This document shows positions 1 through 7,320 of a DNA stretch of 22,962 nt, one piece after another. The notes beneath the pieces are model-generated. The model had not been told where the DNA came from. It saw only the letters and a program-made list of their open reading frames with translations, and made no database searches. Each line of letters starts with the position of its first letter. The stretch's first letter is position 1. The position numbers were made by a program, and so were the translations under genes. Source of the stretch: Clostridium sp. CAG:510 (GTDB lineage: Bacteria > Bacillota > Clostridia > Lachnospirales > Lachnospiraceae); the NCBI GenBank assembly GCA_000434615.1, contig FR880817.1, forward strand, positions 37,192 to 60,153. Direction: 5' to 3'.

Positions 1-74
1 GAGCGATTCAGCAATAAAATAACCTGAACAAAACCGAAAGAACAATACGGCAGGGAAAGGGCAAGCGTGACAAT

Positions 75-725
75 ATGAGTATACAGATGATTTTATTTCA
101 ATTAGCGAAAGGAATGCTGGTTTCTATTGAAATCTTTGCACTGACCCTGCTGTTTTCTTTGCCTCTGGGGCTGGTAGTTGCCTTTGGCAGAATGGCGAAA
201 AACGTAGTGTTAAGGTCCGTGACGAAAGCGTACATATCCATCATGAGAGGTACTCCTCTGATGCTGCAGCTTCTCATCATCTATTTCGGACCTTCTATTC
301 TGTTTAAGGTAAAAATCGGGCCCGGATACCGTTTCGTTGCGGTTATTCTGGCATTCTCCATCAACTATGCCGCTTACTTTGCGGAGATTTACCGCTCGGG
401 TATCGAATCCATGCCGGTGGGGCAGTACGAAGCGGCAAAGGTGCTCGGTTATAACTGGGGGCAGACCTTTTTCAAGATTATCCTGCCGCAGGTGATCAAG
501 AGGATTTTACCGTCCGTCACCAACGAAATCATTACGCTGGTAAAGGATACCTCCCTGGCATTTGCCATTGCACAGGCGGAAATGTTTACCATTGCCAAGC
601 AGATTGCGGCAAAGGAAACCACAATCATGCCGCTTATGATTGCCGGCGTGTTCTATTATATTTTCAACCTGATTGTGGCGGTTGTAATGGAAAAAATCGA
701 GAAAGCGTTCGCATACTATAAATAA
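75..725 (+). CDS. Polar amino acid ABC transporter permease (HisM/GlnP family)
   Basis: Membrane subunit of an importer that moves a polar amino acid across the cytoplasmic membrane. The 216-residue product has the family's usual length and about five hydrophobic segments. The conserved MRGTPLMLQL stretch lies at residues 57-66, and the cytoplasmic EAA loop that docks on the ATPase lies near residues 119-147 (EAAKVLGYNWGQTFFKIILP). The ATPase gene starts 12 bases downstream, so the two form one operon. The substrate-binding protein gene probably lies just left of the window; bases 1-74 show only short reading ends and cannot be assigned. The start at 75 has only a purine-rich AGGGAAAGG about 14 bases upstream, so the exact start is moderately sure. 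Specificity (cystine, glutamine, arginine and so on) cannot be told from the permease. Confidence 0.93.
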   Translation: MSIQMILFQLAKGMLVSIEIFALTLLFSLPLGLVVAFGRMAKNVVLRSVTKAYISIMRGTPLMLQLLIIYFGPSILFKVKIGPGYRFVAVILAFSINYAAYFAEIYRSGIESMPVGQYEAAKVLGYNWGQTFFKIILPQVIKRILPSVTNEIITLVKDTSLAFAIAQAEMFTIAKQIAAKETTIMPLMIAGVFYYIFNLIVAVVMEKIEKAFAYYK

Positions 726-737
726 GGAGGTGGTCCC

Positions 738-1481
738 ATGAAAATATTGGAAATGAATCATGTTAAAAAAGGATTTGACGGCCACGGTGTTTTGAAGGAC
801 ATCTCCTTAAGCGTGGAAAAGGGAGAGGTGGTTTCCATTATCGGACCCTCCGGTTCCGGTAAATCCACTCTGCTCCGCTGTGCCACCATGCTGGAAAAAA
901 TGGACGACGGCGAGCTTGTTTATTTAGGACAGAAGGTGACTGCCACATCCACCAGGGCAGAACTTAAGAAAATAAGAAGCTGTTTCGGACTGGTGTTCCA
1001 GAACTTTAACCTGTTCCCTCATTACAATGTCATGAAAAACATTACGGATGCGTTAATCCATGTGGATAAAATTCCCAAGAAGGAAGCCGTGGAGCGCGCG
1101 GAAAAGCTTTTGGCACAGTTGGGGCTTTCCGACAAGGCAGATGCCTATCCCTGCCAGCTTTCCGGTGGACAGCAGCAGCGTGTTTCCATAGCAAGAGCGC
1201 TGGCAAAGCAGCCGCAGATCCTGTTCTTTGACGAACCGACCTCCGCACTGGACCCGGAGCTTACCGCAGAAGTGCTTAAGGTTATCAGACAGCTTGCCAG
1301 GGAGCATATGACCATGGTTATCGTTACTCATGAAATGAAATTCGCAAAAGAGGTTTCCGACCGCATTATCTTTATGGAAGAGGGTATCATCAAGGCGGAA
1401 GGAACACCGGACGAACTGTTCTCTAAGGACAATGAAAGAGTCATGGAATTTATTGGACACTTATCGGGAGAAAGGGTATAA
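738..1481 (+). CDS. Polar amino acid ABC transporter ATP-binding protein (GlnQ/HisP family)
   Basis: Cytoplasmic ATPase that powers the importer whose permease lies directly upstream. All motifs are present in the 247 residues: Walker A GPSGSGKST at 36-44, Q-loop glutamine at 88 (VFQNFNLFPH), signature LSGGQQQR at 141-148, Walker B ILFFDEPT at 161-168 and the switch histidine at 198 (VTHEM). The Phe-Asn-Leu-Phe sequence after the Q-loop is typical of the amino-acid importer subfamily. AAGGAGGTGG sits 5-6 bases before the ATG, a near-ideal ribosome binding site. The 12-base gap to the permease implies co-transcription. The FAD oxidoreductase gene follows after 35 bases with no terminator between, so it is probably in the same transcript. 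No defect is visible. Confidence 0.95.
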   Translation: MKILEMNHVKKGFDGHGVLKDISLSVEKGEVVSIIGPSGSGKSTLLRCATMLEKMDDGELVYLGQKVTATSTRAELKKIRSCFGLVFQNFNLFPHYNVMKNITDALIHVDKIPKKEAVERAEKLLAQLGLSDKADAYPCQLSGGQQQRVSIARALAKQPQILFFDEPTSALDPELTAEVLKVIRQLAREHMTMVIVTHEMKFAKEVSDRIIFMEEGIIKAEGTPDELFSKDNERVMEFIGHLSGERV

Positions 1482-1516
1482 TGAGGACATCACGGTAAAA
1501 GAGAGGGTATGAATGA

Positions 1517-2887
1517 ATGTATGATGTTATTATTATCGGTGCAGGACCCGGGGGCATCTTTTCGGCATATGAGCTGACAAAGCTTGACCCTGCTTTGAAG
1601 ATTGCGGTTTTTGAAGGTGGTCATGCACTGGACAGGAGACACTGTCCCATTGACGGCGAGAAAATCAAAAGCTGCGTCAACTGCAAAAGCTGCTCCATTA
1701 TGAGCGGATTTGGCGGTGCCGGAGCTTTTTCTGATGGAAAATACAACATTACCAACGATTTCGGCGGTACACTGTACGAGTATATCGGCAAGGCAAAGGC
1801 GCTGGAGCTGATGAAGTACGTGGACGCCATCAACATGTCCCACGGCGGAGAGGGGACAAAGCTGTATTCTACGGCTGGATCCAAATTCAAAAAGCTCTGC
1901 ATGCAGAACAAATTAAATCTGCTGAATGCCTCCGTGCGGCATTTAGGTACGGACATCAACTTTGTGGTACTGGAAAATCTGTATGCGGAATTAAAGGAAA
2001 AAGCAGACTTTTTCTTTGATACGCCGGTGAAAACCGTAAAAGCGACTGAGAATGGCTATGAGGTGGTCTGCGAAAACGGAACGTATACCTGTAAAAAATG
2101 TATTATTTCGGTGGGCAGAAGCGGCAGCAAGTGGATGGAGCAGGTGTGCCGGGATATGGAAATTCCCACCAGGTCCAACCGTGTGGATATCGGCGTGCGC
2201 GTAGAACTCCCGGCCGTTATCTTTTCCCATCTGACGGACGAACTTTACGAGAGCAAGATTGTGTACCGTACGGAAAAGTTTGAAGACAACGTGAGGACGT
2301 TCTGCATGAACCCCTACGGCATCGTGGTAAACGAAAACACCAACGGCATTGTGACGGTAAACGGACACAGCTACGAAGATGAAAATCTGCGGACGGAAAA
2401 CACGAACTTTGCCCTGCTTGTGGCAAAGCATTTTTCCGAGCCTTTCCGGGACAGCAACGGCTACGGCGAAAGCATAGCGCGTCTTTCCAATATGCTGGGC
2501 GGCGGTGTCATTGTGCAGCGGTTCGGTGACCTTGTGCGCGGACGGCGGAGCAATGCCAAGAGAATAGAAGAGGGTCTGGTGCGTCCCACTCTGGCAGCGA
2601 CCCCCGGGGATCTGAGTCTGGTACTGCCGAAGCGCATATTGGATGGCATCATGGAAATGATTTATGCACTGGACAAAATTGCTCCCGGAACGGCAAATGA
2701 TGATACACTGCTTTACGGCGTGGAAGTTAAATTCTATAATATGGAAGTGGAAATCGATGAACATCTGGAGACCCGTTACAAGGGACTGTATGTCATCGGT
2801 GACGGCAGCGGTATTACCCATTCGCTTTCCCATGCCTCCGCAAGCGGTGTGTTTGTGGCAAGGGATATTGTGGAAGCAGAAGAGTAA
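1517..2887 (+). CDS. FAD-dependent oxidoreductase, COG2509 type
   Basis: Predicted flavoprotein of 456 residues. The N-terminal dinucleotide-binding motif is GAGPGG at residues 8-13, with the acidic end of the second strand at about residue 33 (VFEGG). A cysteine cluster follows (C43, then C53, C56 and C59 as CxxCxxC) and then the glycine-rich GFGGAGAFSDGKYN segment at 64-77. That combination marks the uncharacterised COG2509 FAD-dependent dehydrogenases. A C-terminal FAD-contact motif GLYVIGDGSG is also present. The substrate is unknown; the cysteines could bind a metal or be redox active, which is inference. GAGAGGG lies about nine bases before the ATG. The gene starts 35 bases after the amino acid ABC ATPase with no terminator between, so co-expression is likely, but a functional link is not shown. 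Confidence 0.85.
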   Translation: MYDVIIIGAGPGGIFSAYELTKLDPALKIAVFEGGHALDRRHCPIDGEKIKSCVNCKSCSIMSGFGGAGAFSDGKYNITNDFGGTLYEYIGKAKALELMKYVDAINMSHGGEGTKLYSTAGSKFKKLCMQNKLNLLNASVRHLGTDINFVVLENLYAELKEKADFFFDTPVKTVKATENGYEVVCENGTYTCKKCIISVGRSGSKWMEQVCRDMEIPTRSNRVDIGVRVELPAVIFSHLTDELYESKIVYRTEKFEDNVRTFCMNPYGIVVNENTNGIVTVNGHSYEDENLRTENTNFALLVAKHFSEPFRDSNGYGESIARLSNMLGGGVIVQRFGDLVRGRRSNAKRIEEGLVRPTLAATPGDLSLVLPKRILDGIMEMIYALDKIAPGTANDDTLLYGVEVKFYNMEVEIDEHLETRYKGLYVIGDGSGITHSLSHASASGVFVARDIVEAEE

Positions 2888-2983
2888 CCGACAGAAGTTT
2901 ATAAAAATAGACGAAAATGATAGATATAATTTTAACAAAATGCACAAAAGTGGATTTTGCTCCAAAGTTTTAAATTAAATATC

Positions 2984-3012
2984 TTGATATATTTCCGGCT
3001 AATTGATAAAAT
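2984..3012 (+). promoter_or_regulatory. Sigma-A promoter of ppdK
   Basis: TTGATA at 2984-2989 and TAAAAT at 3007-3012 are separated by exactly 17 bases, a good match to the vegetative consensus. Transcription would start near 3019, giving a leader of about 80 bases that holds a hairpin and the ribosome binding site AAAGGAG at 3084-3090. The rest of the 2888-3099 gap shows no gene and no clear terminator for the upstream operon. Confidence 0.65.
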
Positions 3013-3023
3013 GTATAAGGATT

Positions 3024-3062
3024 AAGCACAGAAAAGGCTTTTTTGGCTTTCTTTTTGTGCTT
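3024..3062 (+). promoter_or_regulatory. Hairpin in the ppdK 5' leader
   Basis: AAGCACA at 3024-3030 is complementary to TGTGCTT at 3056-3062, with a few more A-U and G-U pairs inside (3031-3034 with 3052-3055) and an 18-base loop rich in U. It begins about five bases after the predicted transcription start. No U-tract follows, so it does not look like a standard terminator. A 5' stabilising stem or a regulatory leader is possible, but that is inference. Confidence 0.4.
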
Positions 3063-3099
3063 GAAATAGTTTTATAAATCTATAAAGGAGAAAACAAAC

Positions 3100-5727
3100 A
3101 TGAAAAAATGGGTGTACTTATTTACCGAAGGTAACGCAAACATGCGTGAACTTCTCGGCGGTAAGGGTGCTAACCTGGCTGAAATGACCGGTCTTGGTCT
3201 TCCTGTTCCCCAGGGTTTCACTATTACCACAGAAGCTTGTACTCAGTACTATGAGGACGGCAGAGAAATCAATGAAGAAATTCAGGCTCAGATCAATGAA
3301 TACATTGTAAAGATGGAGGAAATTACCGGTAAGAAGTTCGGTGACAAGGAGAATCCCCTTCTTGTTTCTGTTCGTTCCGGTGCAAGAGCTTCCATGCCCG
3401 GTATGATGGATACCATCTTAAACCTTGGCTTAAATGAGACCGTTGTAAACGTAATCGCTGAGAAGTCCGGCAACCCCCGTTGGGCTTGGGACTGCTACAG
3501 AAGATTCATCCAGATGTACTCTGACGTAGTTATGGAAGTTGGTAAGAAGTACTTCGAGGAACTCATCGACCAGATGAAGGCTAAGAAGGGCGTTACTTTC
3601 GACGTAGAACTGACCGCAGAAGACTTAAAGGAACTTGCTTCCGAATTCAAGGCTGAATACAAAGAGAAAATCGGTGCAGACTTCCCTGATGATCCTAAGG
3701 AACAGTTAATGGGCGCTATCAAGGCTGTATTCCGTTCCTGGGACAACCCTCGTGCAAACGTATACCGTCGTGACAACGATATCCCTTATTCCTGGGGTAC
3801 TGCTGTAAACGTACAGTCCATGGCTTTCGGTAACATGGGTGATGACTGTGGTACCGGTGTTGCCTTCACAAGAGACCCGGCTACCGGCGAGAAGAAGCTG
3901 ATGGGCGAATTCCTTGTAAACGCACAGGGCGAAGACGTTGTTGCCGGTGTTCGTACACCTATGCCTATCGCAGAGATGGCTGATAAATTCCCTGAAGCAT
4001 TCGATCAGTTCAAGAAGGTTTGCGAAACCCTTGAAAACCACTACAGAGATATGCAGGATATGGAGTTTACTGTTGAAAACAAGAAGCTTTACATGCTGCA
4101 GACCAGAAACGGTAAGAGAACAGCTCAGGCTGCACTAAAGATTGCTTGTGACTTAGTAGACGAAGGAATGAGAACCGAAAAAGAAGCAGTAGCTATGATC
4201 GATCCTCGTAACTTAGATACTCTGTTACATCCTCAGTTCGATGCTAAGGCTCTTAAGGCTGCAACTCCTATGGGCAAAGGCCTTGGTGCATCTCCGGGTG
4301 CTGCTTGCGGTAAGATCGTATTTACAGCAGAAGATGCAGAAGAATGGGCAGCTAAGGGTGAAAAGGTTGTTCTGGTTCGTCTGGAAACCTCTCCCGAAGA
4401 CATCACAGGTATGAAGGTATCCCAGGGTATCTTAACCGTTCGTGGTGGTATGACCTCCCATGCAGCAGTAGTTGCCCGTGGTATGGGTACCTGCTGTGTA
4501 TCCGGTTGCGGCGACATCGCAATGGATGAAGCAAACAAGAAATTTACTCTTGCCGGTAAGGAATTCCATGAAGGAGACTACATCTCCATCGACGGTTCCA
4601 CCGGTAACATTTATGACGGCCAGATTGCAACTGTAGATGCAACCATCGCCGGTGAATTCGGCAGAATCATGGCTTGGGCAGATAAGTACAGAAAGCTGAA
4701 AGTTCGTACAAACGCAGATACTCCTTCCGATGCAAAGAAGGCTCGTGAACTTGGTGCAGAAGGTATCGGTCTTTGCCGTACAGAGCATATGTTCTTCGAA
4801 GAAGACAGAATTGCAGCATTCCGTGAAATGATCTGCTCCGATACAGTAGAAGAAAGAGAAGCAGCTCTGGATAAGATTCTTCCTTATCAGCAGGGTGACT
4901 TCGAAAAATTATACGAAGCTCTGGAAGGATGTCCTGTTACCATCCGTTTCCTGGATCCGCCTCTTCACGAATTCGTTCCTACCGAAGAAGCAGACATCGA
5001 GAAGCTTGCTAAGGCTCAGGGCAAATCCGTTGAGACTATCAAGAACATCATCGCTTCCTTACATGAGTTCAACCCTATGATGGGTCACAGAGGATGCCGT
5101 CTTGCAGTTACTTATCCTGAAATTGCAAAGATGCAGACCAAGGCTGTTATCCGTGCAGCTATCAATGTAAAGAAGGCACATCCCGATTGGAATGTAGAGC
5201 CTGAAATCATGATCCCTCTGGTATGTGAAGTTAAGGAACTTAAGTACGTTAAGAAGGTAGTTGTAGAAACCGCTGACGCTGAAATCGCAGCAGCAGGCAT
5301 CGACCTCAAGTACGAAGTAGGTACCATGATCGAGATCCCGAGAGCAGCTCTTACCGCTGATGAAATCGCTAAGGAAGCTGACTTCTTCTGCTTCGGTACC
5401 AACGACTTAACCCAGATGACATTCGGCTTCTCCCGTGATGATGCCGGTAAGTTCTTAAATGCTTACTATGATGCAAAGATCTTCGAGAACGATCCGTTTG
5501 CAAAGCTTGACCAGACCGGCGTTGGCAAGCTGATGGATATGGCTATCAAACTTGGTAAGCCCGTAAATCCTAAGCTTCATGTTGGTATCTGTGGTGAGCA
5601 CGGCGGAGATCCTTCTTCCGTTGAATTCTGCCACAAGATCGGCTTAGACTATGTATCCTGCTCACCTTTCCGTGTTCCTATTGCACGTCTGGCAGCAGCT
5701 CAGGCAGCTATCGCTGAAGAGAAATAA
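3100..5727 (+). CDS. ppdK: Pyruvate, phosphate dikinase
   Basis: Cytoplasmic enzyme that interconverts pyruvate, ATP and phosphate with PEP, AMP and pyrophosphate; in anaerobic clostridia it serves pyrophosphate-linked glycolysis or PEP synthesis. The 875-residue length matches the family. The nucleotide-grasp domain carries GGKGANLAEM and SVRSGARASMPGMMDT near the N-terminus. The swivelling phosphohistidine domain has GGMTSHAAVVARG with the active histidine at 454. The C-terminal PEP/pyruvate barrel has GLCRTEHMFF, NPMMGHRGCRL and the catalytic CGEHGGDP cysteine at 831. The Clostridium symbiosum enzyme uses His455 and Cys831, so the alignment is nearly gap free. AAAGGAG lies nine bases before the ATG. 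Codon choice is restricted (GGT, GTA, AAG, CGT favoured), unlike its neighbours, as expected for a highly expressed gene. It is flanked by its own promoter and terminator, so it is monocistronic. Confidence 0.98.
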   Translation: MKKWVYLFTEGNANMRELLGGKGANLAEMTGLGLPVPQGFTITTEACTQYYEDGREINEEIQAQINEYIVKMEEITGKKFGDKENPLLVSVRSGARASMPGMMDTILNLGLNETVVNVIAEKSGNPRWAWDCYRRFIQMYSDVVMEVGKKYFEELIDQMKAKKGVTFDVELTAEDLKELASEFKAEYKEKIGADFPDDPKEQLMGAIKAVFRSWDNPRANVYRRDNDIPYSWGTAVNVQSMAFGNMGDDCGTGVAFTRDPATGEKKLMGEFLVNAQGEDVVAGVRTPMPIAEMADKFPEAFDQFKKVCETLENHYRDMQDMEFTVENKKLYMLQTRNGKRTAQAALKIACDLVDEGMRTEKEAVAMIDPRNLDTLLHPQFDAKALKAATPMGKGLGASPGAACGKIVFTAEDAEEWAAKGEKVVLVRLETSPEDITGMKVSQGILTVRGGMTSHAAVVARGMGTCCVSGCGDIAMDEANKKFTLAGKEFHEGDYISIDGSTGNIYDGQIATVDATIAGEFGRIMAWADKYRKLKVRTNADTPSDAKKARELGAEGIGLCRTEHMFFEEDRIAAFREMICSDTVEEREAALDKILPYQQGDFEKLYEALEGCPVTIRFLDPPLHEFVPTEEADIEKLAKAQGKSVETIKNIIASLHEFNPMMGHRGCRLAVTYPEIAKMQTKAVIRAAINVKKAHPDWNVEPEIMIPLVCEVKELKYVKKVVVETADAEIAAAGIDLKYEVGTMIEIPRAALTADEIAKEADFFCFGTNDLTQMTFGFSRDDAGKFLNAYYDAKIFENDPFAKLDQTGVGKLMDMAIKLGKPVNPKLHVGICGEHGGDPSSVEFCHKIGLDYVSCSPFRVPIARLAAAQAAIAEEK

Positions 5728-5768
5728 TACAAGGTCTGTAACGGACATTTGAATTATTGCATAAACAG

Positions 5769-5808
5769 AATCCCCCATACTTCGTGATGAAGTATGGGGG
5801 ATTTTTTT
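5769..5808 (+). terminator. Rho-independent terminator of ppdK
   Basis: A perfect 15-base-pair stem (5769-5783 with 5789-5803, AATCCCCCATACTTC and its complement) with a 5-base loop runs into a T-tract ending at 5808. It isolates ppdK from the sigma-factor operon that starts 70 bases later. Confidence 0.92.
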
Positions 5809-5820
5809 GAAATGAAAAAT

Positions 5821-5842
5821 GAACCTTTTCCGGGTTCCCGAC
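5821..5842 (+). promoter_or_regulatory. Possible operator or ECF-type promoter element before the sigma-factor gene
   Basis: Between the ppdK terminator and the sigma gene lies GAACC at 5821-5825 with its inverse GGTTC at 5833-5837. GAACC followed by T residues resembles an ECF sigma -35 element, and a CGAC at 5839-5842 could be part of a -10 element, but the spacing of 13-14 bases is shorter than usual. No good sigma-A promoter was seen in this 70-base gap. Autoregulation by the encoded sigma factor is inference. Confidence 0.25.
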
Positions 5843-5878
5843 AGAATAAAGTAAAGGATAAAGCGAGGAGGTGCAGCG

Positions 5879-6424
5879 ATGACGAAACTTCAGATGGAAG
5901 AATTGCTGAATACATATGGGGATGCTGTTTTTAGTTTTTGCCTGTATCTTACGCAAAACAGGGAACGTGCACAGGATTTGTACCAGGAGACCTTTCTGAA
6001 GGCTTGGGAGTTTCGGAACCGCATCACTTATAACGAAGAGCAGAATTTGTTAATGGCACGTAATTATGTGATAGGAATTGCCATCCGTACCTGGAAAAAT
6101 GAGAAACGGAAGTTGTGCAAACAGGAAACGGAGGTTGTGGTTGACTGGGAAAATCAGGACCTTTTGGAAAATATAAAAAGTCAGGCGGACGTGGAAACGG
6201 ATGTGATAAAAAAGGAGAGAAGCAAAGTCCTGCATGAGATTGTGGATAAACTGCCGGAAAAACTGAAACTGACGATTTACCTTCATTATACCATGGATAT
6301 GAAAATTGAGGAGATTGCAAAGTTATGCAATGTGCCGAAAGGAACGGTAAAGAGTCGTTTGCATCATGCCAGGATGAAAATTGTAAAAGAGATGGAGGAA
6401 CATGGCTATGGAAGACCGTTATGA
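5879..6424 (+). CDS. RNA polymerase sigma factor, ECF (sigma-70 family)
   Basis: Small alternative sigma factor of 181 residues. Region 2 covers about residues 8-50 (YGDAVFSFCLYLTQNRERAQ, then DLYQETFLKAW). Region 4 covers about 117-172, with LPEKLKLTIYLHYTMDMKIEEI leading into the helix-turn-helix IAKLCNVPKGTVKSRLHHAR at 146-165. The lack of region 3 is standard for ECF factors. GAGGAGGTG lies 5-7 bases upstream of the ATG. The downstream membrane-protein gene overlaps its 3' end, which is the usual arrangement of an ECF factor with its anti-sigma partner. The rest of the unit is a surface protein and an ABC transporter, so this factor probably controls that transporter in response to an external signal. 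The signal is unknown. Confidence 0.92.
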   Translation: MTKLQMEELLNTYGDAVFSFCLYLTQNRERAQDLYQETFLKAWEFRNRITYNEEQNLLMARNYVIGIAIRTWKNEKRKLCKQETEVVVDWENQDLLENIKSQADVETDVIKKERSKVLHEIVDKLPEKLKLTIYLHYTMDMKIEEIAKLCNVPKGTVKSRLHHARMKIVKEMEEHGYGRPL

Positions 6425-7307
6425 AGAACTGATGAAAGAGGAATTTGCTCCTGTTTATAAGACAGATGCTTCGGTAAATCGAACAATTCTCGAAAGAGAG
6501 AAAGCTGTTTCTATGAAAAATCATCGGAAGCCGGCATATAGAAAATGGGCGGCTGCAGCCATAACGGTACTGCTTCTTGCCGGAACGGTGGGCAGTGTGA
6601 ATGCGGCAAGCGACGGAGCTGTAACAAAAGCCGTAAAAAACTGGATACACACAGCCGTGTATGGGGATGTGAAACAGGAGTCCATGGTATCCTATATCAA
6701 TGAGCAGGGGGACAGTGTGATTGCATCGGATGCTTCGGATAAGCCGGAATGGAGCTTTTCCGTTACGAAAGAAGAAATCGTGCCGGGAGAGGAACACGGC
6801 GGATTTGTTTTTGAGACGGAAGAAGGAGACAAATATTCTTACGAATATGTATTCCCGGCTAATTTTACGGAGGAAGACAAGGTATACGAAATCCGAAAAA
6901 TTTTATCGGAGGATTTGTACCCGGAAGAGAAGAAACAGGAATTTATTGAGAAATATGAAAAAATCGCCGTGACAGCAAAAGAATCCTATATCAGGGAAGC
7001 ATTTGCAGAGGTGGTAAAGGAAAAGAAAGAAGGAGAATTTGTTCTGGTGGATGCGTACCCTTTGCTGCAGGAAGAAAATCGGATGGCGCCGACAAAGGAC
7101 TATGCCTGGTTTGAAATTCCACAGAAGGATGTGAGGTTAAGAACTGCCACTAAGGAGGATGCCGCAAAATATACGAATATAAAGACCGGCGACTGGATTT
7201 CTGTTGTGCAGGTAAAAAGTACGACAAATCCGAATATCAAATTGGATGTAACCGTGAAATTATCCAATCGGAATAAAATTGAGGTGGTCCATATACAGCC
7301 GAGATAA
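6408..7307 (+). CDS. Single-pass membrane protein, candidate anti-sigma or sensor
   Basis: The 299-residue protein has a charged cytoplasmic N-terminus (1-46), one membrane segment at about 47-66 (WAAAAITVLLLAGTVGSVNA) and an extracellular domain of about 230 residues rich in Glu and Lys. I do not recognise a named domain. It has no zinc-binding anti-sigma HxxxCxxC motif. The layout (short inside, one helix, larger outside, overlapping the ECF sigma gene) suits an anti-sigma factor, which is inference. Two in-frame ATGs exist at 6402 and 6408. GGAGG at 6394-6398 is 3 bases from the first and 9 from the second, so 6408 is preferred. The overlap with the sigma gene suggests translational coupling. 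The next gene starts 13 bases downstream. Confidence 0.75.
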   Translation: MEDRYEELMKEEFAPVYKTDASVNRTILEREKAVSMKNHRKPAYRKWAAAAITVLLLAGTVGSVNAASDGAVTKAVKNWIHTAVYGDVKQESMVSYINEQGDSVIASDASDKPEWSFSVTKEEIVPGEEHGGFVFETEEGDKYSYEYVFPANFTEEDKVYEIRKILSEDLYPEEKKQEFIEKYEKIAVTAKESYIREAFAEVVKEKKEGEFVLVDAYPLLQEENRMAPTKDYAWFEIPQKDVRLRTATKEDAAKYTNIKTGDWISVVQVKSTTNPNIKLDVTVKLSNRNKIEVVHIQPR

Positions 7308-7320
7308 AGGAGGGGTTAGG

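Noticed and set aside
1991..2965. 324-codon open frame on the minus strand opposite the FAD oxidoreductase
   Set aside because: It is a shadow of the strongly supported + gene; the translation is rich in His and Cys without domain signals, and there is no ribosome site.
3024..3062. Terminator of the upstream operon
   Set aside because: The stem lies after the predicted ppdK promoter and is not followed by a T-tract.
6024..6797. 257-codon minus-strand frame across the sigma factor and membrane protein genes
   Set aside because: Composition (Ser, Phe, His, Pro rich) and position opposite two recognisable + genes mark it as a shadow.
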